Shown in pieces: positions 1-4,513 of a stretch of DNA of 6,179 nucleotides; position 1 is the first letter of the stretch, and each line of letters begins with the position of its first letter. A model generated the notes under the pieces. That model made no database searches. It was given only the letters and a program-made list of their open reading frames with translations, and had not been told where the DNA came from. The translations under genes were made by a program, and so were the position numbers. Where the stretch lies: contig CACZSC010000247.1 of the NCBI GenBank assembly GCA_902783755.1, forward strand, positions 1 through 6,179, given 5' to 3'. This DNA comes from an uncultured Ruminococcus sp. Lineage in GTDB: Bacteria > Bacillota > Clostridia > Oscillospirales > CAG-272.

Positions 1-278
1 AAGGAAAGGATCTCCGCGACCGTGCCGGCCGACGGGTCGAAGGCCATGACCGCGTCCGGTGTGTTGTAGATGACGTATCCGCCGTATGCCGCGGTCGAAG
101 CGAACATCCCCGCCCAGGACACCGTCCGGGACGGGTCATTGTACCACCTTTCGGTCACGGACGTCACCCGGGTCTTTCCGGAACCTGCCGAGACCCTCAT
201 AAGGCTCCTTGAGCCTTCGTCGATATAATACCAGTATCCGGACTGGTAAGCCATCCTTGACTTTATTCCCGCCCAGAA
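1..278 (-). repeat. Diverged tandem protein repeat in the transglutaminase C-terminal half
   Basis: Residues 277-317 and 330-368 of the transglutaminase-like protein align by eye: FWAGIKSRMAYQSGYWYYID against SWAGMFASTAAYGGYVIYNT, followed by SLMRVSAGSGKTRV against AVMAFDPSAGTVAEI. The period is 53 residues, counted from WAG 278-280 to WAG 331-333. The pattern (aromatic, small, then Y-x-x-Y, then a short hydrophobic strand, then a Gly turn) is like blades of a beta-propeller or a wall-binding repeat. More copies probably follow beyond the left edge. The DNA itself is not a direct repeat. Confidence 0.5.
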
Positions 279-1106
279 CGTCCTGCCGGAATAGGGAAGG
301 GCGCACTGAATGACCGATCTCCAGCCTGAATGGGGCTTTTCAGCGCCTGCGATCTCCTCGTCGGAAAGAAGGAAATAGTCGTGGAGCACCTGCCCGGTCC
401 TTTCCGGCAGCGGATCGTCATATGTCAGGTCCACATGGTACCATCTTCCGTCTATCTTCACTATGTTCCAGGCGTGTACCATCTCGTCGCTTATGACCAT
501 GGCACAGTCTATGCCCAGCCGCCCGAGCACGTCCATGTAGAGCAGGGAATAGGCCCTGCACACCCCTGAGCCCCCGGTTATGAGACCGTAGGTGTCATAG
601 ACTCTGAGGTCCGTGTCATACGAGTAAACGGAGATCAGGTAATCGTGTACGAAGAGAGCCTTCTCCGCATCGGAAAGCGACGGGTCGACGGAGGCCGCCA
701 GCCGGGAGACTTCCTTTTCGTAATACGCCTGCGCCTCTCTCAGTTCCCGTCCCTGCATCCTGTAGGAAAGGGTTATGCTGTTCACCGGGTGATCGGGCGG
801 AAAGGTGGTGTATGAATATGAAAAGGTGCTGTTTATGAAGAAAAGCTCGGGACAGGAGGAGATGACATCGGTGAACAGCGGGACTATGTCCTTTTCCCGG
901 ATCCCCTCGAATGACATGTTTATCACCATCTCCCCCTCAAGGGCTCCGCTGCGGATCGCCTCGAAGGCCTCGTCATAGTGCCTCAGCTCGTCCGAAAGTC
1001 CGGAATAGCTGTCACGAGGCGCTTCCGCCGTGACCGGTCCGGAGAGGAGCATGATGACCGCTGAAACAGAAAAGAGAAGAGACAGTGCCGCGATGATCTT
1101 TTTCAT
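1..1106 (-). CDS. Secreted transglutaminase-like protein (3'-partial)
   Basis: 368 complete codons are visible. The start is inside the window and the C-terminus is cut by the left edge. Residues 1-27 form a Sec signal peptide: MKK, a hydrophobic core to about residue 21, and probable cleavage near VTA (25-27). There is no lipobox cysteine, so it is probably exported and soluble or wall-associated. Residues 30-150 form a mixed N-terminal domain with PELFFINSTFSYSY (86-99), a style seen before this domain in Clostridia. The transglutaminase-like core follows, with the full triad: Cys183 in GSGVCRAYS (179-187; codon 558-560), His211 in HAWN (211-214) and Asp226 in WYHVDLTYD (222-230). Members of this fold can act as cysteine peptidases or cross-linkers, so the substrate is unknown; a cell-surface peptide is an inference. 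Residues 277-368 carry two diverged copies of a repeat. The ATG at 1106 has AGGAG 8 nt upstream, and the gene starts 28 nt after the RNHCP gene. The signal peptide and triad make the family call solid. Confidence 0.88.
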   Translation of the reverse strand, partial: MKKIIAALSLLFSVSAVIMLLSGPVTAEAPRDSYSGLSDELRHYDEAFEAIRSGALEGEMVINMSFEGIREKDIVPLFTDVISSCPELFFINSTFSYSYTTFPPDHPVNSITLSYRMQGRELREAQAYYEKEVSRLAASVDPSLSDAEKALFVHDYLISVYSYDTDLRVYDTYGLITGGSGVCRAYSLLYMDVLGRLGIDCAMVISDEMVHAWNIVKIDGRWYHVDLTYDDPLPERTGQVLHDYFLLSDEEIAGAEKPHSGWRSVIQCALPYSGRTFWAGIKSRMAYQSGYWYYIDEGSRSLMRVSAGSGKTRVTSVTERWYNDPSRTVSWAGMFASTAAYGGYVIYNTPDAVMAFDPSAGTVAEILS

Positions 1107-1114
1107 CTGAGTAT

Positions 1115-1122
1115 CTCCTCTC
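1115..1122 (-). promoter_or_regulatory. Ribosome binding site of the transglutaminase gene
   Basis: GAGAGGAG on the minus strand, with AGGAG at 1115-1119, ends 8 nt before the ATG at 1106. It fixes the start of the signal-peptide gene. It sits in a short A/G-rich 28-nt spacer that shows no hairpin. Confidence 0.8.
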
Positions 1123-1134
1123 TTTTATTTTTTG

Positions 1135-1449
1135 TTAACGTCCGTTGACGGTGAGCGCAATGAGCAGGTCTCCGTTGTCATCCTTGGCAGCTCTGTTCCT
1201 TTTCAGGGCGCCGCATTTCCTGCATCTGTGGGTGATGACGAAGCCTTTCCTCGGATCCGGCTCCGCGGACACGGGATCCATGATGCCGCCGCATCCGGCG
1301 GCCCTGTCGCCCGGGTAGAGATCCAGGTGAAGGGAACATAGACACTTCGGGCAGTGGTTGCGGGAAGAGTATCCCAGCTCCTCCACCCTTGCGCCGCAGT
1401 TCGCGCAGACGAACCCGGAATCGTTCTTGGTGAATCGCTTGGTTTCCAT
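1135..1449 (-). CDS. RNHCP domain-containing small cysteine-rich protein
   Basis: 104-residue protein named for its signature RNHCPKC at 30-36. It contains three CxxC pairs (Cys15/18, Cys33/36, Cys76/79) plus Cys38 and Cys53 and His32, His40 and His74, which is enough for two zinc-ribbon-like sites (inference). Other conserved-looking pieces are LHLDLYPGDRAAGCGG (40-55) and ITHRCRKCG (72-80), followed by a short beta-rich end. I recognise the RNHCP family (known as a conserved domain without assigned function); the molecular role is unknown. There is no signal peptide or membrane segment, so it is probably cytoplasmic. The ATG at 1449 is the only possible start, because an in-frame TAG occurs five codons upstream. 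The start lies 4 nt after the lipid kinase stop with no good Shine-Dalgarno, suggesting reinitiation by ribosomes finishing the kinase gene. It may bind nucleic acid or a ribosome, as many small zinc ribbons do, but nothing here proves it. Confidence 0.85.
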   Translation of the reverse strand: METKRFTKNDSGFVCANCGARVEELGYSSRNHCPKCLCSLHLDLYPGDRAAGCGGIMDPVSAEPDPRKGFVITHRCRKCGALKRNRAAKDDNGDLLIALTVNGR

Positions 1450-1453
1450 CTTC

Positions 1454-2413
1454 TTAGATCGCTATATACCTTACCGCCCTGGGCACGACGTCGATAACGA
1501 CTCTTCTCTCGTCCCCGGTGCTGAAGATCTCGCCGTCGAGGCAGATCCTCTCCGGCTTTTCGAGGATCATCCTTTCACACCTGAAGCATGAGAAAGGCTC
1601 CCTGAATCTTTTCTTAAGCACGCCTTCGGGAGACACGTAGGTGCCAGCCCGGTAGTCCACTATGAGGGAGGCGAATTTGGGGACGGTCACGTCGTCGATG
1701 ACCAGAACGTCCATAAGGCCGTCGGTGACTTTTGCGTTCGGAAGGGCCTTGAAGCCTCCGCCGCAGTACTTGGAGTTCCCGATGGCAGTGAGGAGAATGT
1801 CCTTGTCGAGCTCGACGTCCCCGGCGGGCTCTCCCGTTCCGATATCGACGCAGCCTTCGAGGCGGATCTTCGCGGACATGGTCTCTTTCTTTTTGAGGAC
1901 CTTTCCCACTCCGGAGATATACGCCAGCTTTCCGCGTATGACCTTGTTGTCCTTCATGGAGTAGGTCTCCCATACCACCGAGCAGTCGAACCCCACGTTC
2001 ATCATGTTGGCGAAATATCTGGTCTTGCCGTCGGTGACCGTGCGGATCAGGTCTATCTCCACGGGCGCATCCACGGATATCCCCTCTTCGGCTGCCGCTC
2101 CGGAGTTCATGTAGGCCGAGAAATCGTTACCGCTGCCGGTGGGGATCACCGAGAATGAGCAGGTCCGGCCGGCCCCGCTCTCCATGATCCCGTTCACGGC
2201 ATCGAATACGGTGCCGTCGCCGCCGTGAACGACGATGTGTGCGTCAGGATGCTCCGCCAGCAGGGCGCAGACCGCGTCTTTCGTGCTCTGGTATTCGAGC
2301 CCGAATATCTCAGCTCCCGAATCCATGACGGATCTCAGAGCCTTCTGGTAGGATTTCACTTTTCCCGCGCATGGATTGAACACGTGGAATGTTTTGCTTT
2401 CAGATGAGTCCAT
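1454..2413 (-). CDS. Diacylglycerol kinase family lipid kinase (YegS/DgkB/BmrU type)
   Basis: Soluble, membrane-associating lipid kinase that transfers phosphate from ATP to a lipid hydroxyl. Diacylglycerol, giving phosphatidic acid for phospholipid recycling, is the most likely substrate, but the family includes members with other lipid substrates. At 319 residues the length is normal. The nucleotide-binding signature VVHGGDGT is at 61-68, followed by PTGSGND at 91-97. KALPNAKVTDGLMDVLVI at 222-239 is the conserved C-terminal-lobe segment. LDGE at 292-295 carries the acidic residue expected in the active site. The N-terminal FNPCAGK (12-18) matches the family's usual xNPxAG opening. No transmembrane helices are evident, which separates it from the small integral-membrane DgkA type. 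The ATG at 2413 is preceded by AAAGGA with a 9-nt spacer, and the gene begins 18 nt after cca. The next gene starts 4 nt after its TAA stop. ATP-NAD kinase and sphingosine kinase share the GGDGT motif, but the rest of the protein fits the lipid kinase family better. Confidence 0.92.
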   Translation of the reverse strand: MDSSESKTFHVFNPCAGKVKSYQKALRSVMDSGAEIFGLEYQSTKDAVCALLAEHPDAHIVVHGGDGTVFDAVNGIMESGAGRTCSFSVIPTGSGNDFSAYMNSGAAAEEGISVDAPVEIDLIRTVTDGKTRYFANMMNVGFDCSVVWETYSMKDNKVIRGKLAYISGVGKVLKKKETMSAKIRLEGCVDIGTGEPAGDVELDKDILLTAIGNSKYCGGGFKALPNAKVTDGLMDVLVIDDVTVPKFASLIVDYRAGTYVSPEGVLKKRFREPFSCFRCERMILEKPERICLDGEIFSTGDERRVVIDVVPRAVRYIAI

Positions 2414-2422
2414 ATCTACCGG

Positions 2423-2428
2423 TCCTTT
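2423..2428 (-). promoter_or_regulatory. Ribosome binding site of the lipid kinase gene
   Basis: AAAGGA on the minus strand with a 9-nt spacer to the ATG at 2413. It lies wholly inside the 18-nt gap after the cca stop. Confidence 0.65.
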
Positions 2429-2431
2429 CGG

Positions 2432-2632
2432 TCAGTTCTGATTTCTGACAGATTTATATTCGTCATAGTATTTATAGTAGGGGCAGCGGGCCCCGGGATC
2501 GCTGAGATTCCGGTACAGTTCGTCCTCGTCAAGATCCTTCGTGCACTCGAGCACGCCGTCCCCCCACTTGTCGTCGTAGAATTCACAGGTCTCGCAGGTC
2601 CCGAAACCCGTGTCCTTTTCCGCCGTGCGGCC
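2432..2632 (-). other. C-terminal four-cysteine domain of the CCA enzyme
   Basis: Codes for residues 404-469 of the CCA enzyme, beyond the usual end of the tRNA-binding body. Visible pattern: C-x2-C (416, 419), an acidic/aromatic stretch, Cys433, then the very acidic DLDEDELYR (436-444), Cys453 in RCPYYKYYDEY, and a basic end. The four cysteines suggest a small zinc-binding fold. The combination of CxxC, LDEDE and CPYY...DEY resembles, from memory, a short stand-alone family in Clostridia (I believe DUF6472). That match is recall, not a search result. Function is unknown. A role in tRNA or ribosome contact, or a structural or redox role, is possible but unsupported. Confidence 0.6.
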
Positions 2633-3841
2633 GAAGCCTGCGGCTTTTGCGAGGAGAGCGGTCTTCCTGTTGGGTATCTCTTTTCTCATTACGAGATCCA
2701 GAAGGTGTTCGAGGCATCTGCCGATCTCCTGGCCCGAAAGGCCTGCCGCCGACAGTTCGGCTCCGGTGACGTCAAGGGCCGAAAGCCGCCTGGGGACATT
2801 TTCCCTGAGGATCTTTTCCACCGTGTCACGGCCGGCTTCCGCCTCCTCCGCACCGATCCTGCCGCACATGAATTCGTATCTCACGAAGTCGAAGGGGAAG
2901 AAATCGTCTGTCCGGCTTATCATCCTGAGAAAGTCATACTCGGACGTGACTTCCTTCCCTCTGTACTCAAGGAAGGCGCCGAACCGTTTTGCCCCTGCTC
3001 TCGAAGGCTTTAGGGATGAGAAGATCTTTCCCGCACGGTCCGCATCCACATCGTCAAGCAGTACGGCCAGCCTCATGAGGGCATCCGGGGAGCCGGTGTC
3101 ACGCTTTAATTTTAAACCGCCTTTAGAAATGATGTCGGGATCAAGGCCGGGGTCCAGAGCCCGCGCCGCGATGCCCGCGTATCTGAAAAACACCCGGGAG
3201 GCGTCCTGCCCCTCGAGGGTCTTCACCAGTTCCGCGAAGATCCGCTCTCTCGATATCATGTCAAGCATGTATGAGCATTCCCGGGCGGCATCCTCGCACT
3301 CGGGATCCGGAGTGAATCCCAGTGAAGAGGAGAACCTCAGGGCCCTCAGTATGCGGAGCCCGTCCTCCGAGAACCTGTCTTTCGCCCGCCCGACGCAGCG
3401 GATGGTGCCGGAGAGGATGTCGGCCTGACCGCCGAACAGATCGAGGAGACCCCGCTCCGGCGACCACGCCATGGCGTTGATCGTGAAATCCCGGCGCTTC
3501 AGGTCGTCTGATATCCGGTCAGTGAAGGTGACCTTCTCCGGGTGGCGGCCGTCCCTGTAAGCGCCGTCAAGGCGGTAGGTGGTTATCTCGATGTTCATAC
3601 CGTCCTTCACGAGAGTCACCGTCCCGTGCCTGAGACCCGTCTCCACCAGTCTGCAGTCGGAGAATATCTCAAGCATCTGTCCGGGCAGGGCAGAGGTGCA
3701 GAGATCATAGTCCTTGGGCTCGGTCCCCATGACGGCGTCCCTGACGCAGCCGCCCACGAGATAGGCGGTGTGTCCCGCCGATTCCAGCCGGTCCGCCGCG
3801 AATATGACGGCGTCCGGTATCTTTATCCTTATTTCATCCAT
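2432..3841 (-). CDS. cca: CCA tRNA nucleotidyltransferase with C-terminal Cys4 extension
   Basis: Adds or repairs the 3'-terminal CCA of tRNAs in the cytoplasm, without a nucleic acid template. This is a class II (bacterial-type) enzyme of 469 residues. Motif A: LVGGCVRD (28-35), then the metal-binding pair Asp44 and Asp46 in DYD. The flexible-loop region DGAYRDGRHPEKVTF (92-106) is present, which favours a full CCA-adding enzyme over a CC-only one (inference). Motif B: RRDFTINAMA (116-125). Then DLFGG (134-138) and motif D, EDGLRILRALRF (159-170), whose Asp160 and Arg163 correspond to the residues that read the incoming nucleotide. A helical tRNA-binding region follows, ending near residue 403. 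No HD phosphohydrolase domain is evident. Residues 404-469 form an extra tail with Cys416, Cys419, Cys433 and Cys453, described separately. The ATG at 3841 lies inside the end of nth (8-nt overlap, ATGGATGA) with only a weak purine-rich Shine-Dalgarno, so translation is probably coupled to nth. Confidence 0.95.
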   Translation of the reverse strand: MDEIRIKIPDAVIFAADRLESAGHTAYLVGGCVRDAVMGTEPKDYDLCTSALPGQMLEIFSDCRLVETGLRHGTVTLVKDGMNIEITTYRLDGAYRDGRHPEKVTFTDRISDDLKRRDFTINAMAWSPERGLLDLFGGQADILSGTIRCVGRAKDRFSEDGLRILRALRFSSSLGFTPDPECEDAARECSYMLDMISRERIFAELVKTLEGQDASRVFFRYAGIAARALDPGLDPDIISKGGLKLKRDTGSPDALMRLAVLLDDVDADRAGKIFSSLKPSRAGAKRFGAFLEYRGKEVTSEYDFLRMISRTDDFFPFDFVRYEFMCGRIGAEEAEAGRDTVEKILRENVPRRLSALDVTGAELSAAGLSGQEIGRCLEHLLDLVMRKEIPNRKTALLAKAAGFGRTAEKDTGFGTCETCEFYDDKWGDGVLECTKDLDEDELYRNLSDPGARCPYYKYYDEYKSVRNQN

Positions 3842-4490
3842 TCCGTTTCCGTTCTTCTTCCGTGTTCCTTCCGCGGGCGCACAGCTCCCTGAGAGGGCAT
3901 TCCGAGCACCGGGGCCTTCTCGCCATGCACCATTCCCTGCCGAACAGGACCATCCTGTGACAGTAATCGGCCTGCTCCTCCTTCGGTATGATCCCGTCGA
4001 GTATCATCTCGGTCTTCAGGGGATCCTTCATTTCTTCGGGGTAGTATCCCAGCCTTCCGTTGATCCGTATGCAGTGGGTGTCGGCGACGATCCCCGGCAT
4101 GCCGTAAACGTCCCCCAGCACCAGGTTGGCGATCTTCCTTCCCACTCCGGGGAGGGCCAGCAGCTCGTCCATGGTGCGCGGGACTTTTCCGCCATGCCTT
4201 TCGCATATGATCCGGGACATCTCGCGGCAGCTGGCTGCCTTGGTGCGGTAGAGACCGCAGGGGCGGATGATGTCTTCGAGTTCGGATATATCGGAGTCCG
4301 CCATCGAACGGGCGTCCGGATATCTCGCGAAAAGGGGTACGGATACTATATTGACCCGCTCGTCAGTGCACTGGGCGGAGAGCCTGGCCTGTATCAGCAG
4401 CCGCCAGGGATCCCCTCCGTGCTCCAGGGAGCACAGGGCGTCCGGGTATAGTTTTCTGAGGATCTCCGAGATCTTTTCTGTATCGGGCAT
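3834..4490 (-). CDS. nth: Endonuclease III (DNA glycosylase/AP lyase)
   Basis: Bifunctional base-excision repair enzyme that removes oxidised pyrimidines from DNA and nicks the abasic site by beta-elimination. At 218 residues it is the usual length for the family. The helix-hairpin-helix motif LPGVGRK is at 113-119, with catalytic lysine Lys119. The catalytic aspartate is Asp137 in the VADTHCIR segment. The early helix LSAQCTDERVN (37-47) is also typical. The C-terminus carries the [4Fe-4S] ligands Cys188, Cys195, Cys198 and Cys204 in the standard C-x6-C-x2-C-x5-C spacing, so the iron-sulfur form of the enzyme is expected. The ATG at 4490 is supported by a GGAGG four bases upstream. The gene starts 23 nt after the transpeptidase stop and its last 8 nt overlap the start of cca, which points to one transcript. 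No missing residues or frameshifts were seen. MutY is excluded by length and by the Lys at the glycosylase position. Confidence 0.97.
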   Translation of the reverse strand: MPDTEKISEILRKLYPDALCSLEHGGDPWRLLIQARLSAQCTDERVNIVSVPLFARYPDARSMADSDISELEDIIRPCGLYRTKAASCREMSRIICERHGGKVPRTMDELLALPGVGRKIANLVLGDVYGMPGIVADTHCIRINGRLGYYPEEMKDPLKTEMILDGIIPKEEQADYCHRMVLFGREWCMARRPRCSECPLRELCARGRNTEEERKRNG

Positions 4491-4494
4491 GGGG

Positions 4495-4499
4495 CCTCC
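4495..4499 (-). promoter_or_regulatory. Ribosome binding site of nth
   Basis: GGAGG on the minus strand with a short 4-nt spacer (CCCC) to the ATG at 4490. It supports this ATG as the nth start. The spacer is shorter than the usual 6-9 nt. Confidence 0.65.
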
Positions 4500-4513
4500 G
4501 GTCTGAATATATC

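Noticed and set aside
330..569. Plus-strand open frame of 79 codons
   Set aside because: It is antisense to the catalytic core of the transglutaminase gene, whose Cys-His-Asp motifs fix the real frame.
1107..1134. Terminator between the RNHCP and transglutaminase genes
   Set aside because: The 28-nt spacer has no inverted repeat and no T tract on the transcribed strand.
1107..1140. Possible promoter (TTAACA-like box in an A-rich stretch) just before the transglutaminase gene
   Set aside because: No TATAAT-like box at a suitable distance, and the only candidate position overlaps the ribosome binding site. The A-richness is better explained as an unstructured leader.
2610..3428. Long open frame of 272 codons on the plus strand, antisense to cca
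   Set aside because: It lies wholly opposite a well-supported gene. The Ser/Arg-rich product has no recognisable motif, which is the usual artefact of GC-rich antisense frames.
3768..4451. Plus-strand open frame of 227 codons opposite nth and the start of cca
   Set aside because: Antisense to two genes with complete catalytic motifs, no ribosome binding site noted, and a composition that reads as a frame shadow.
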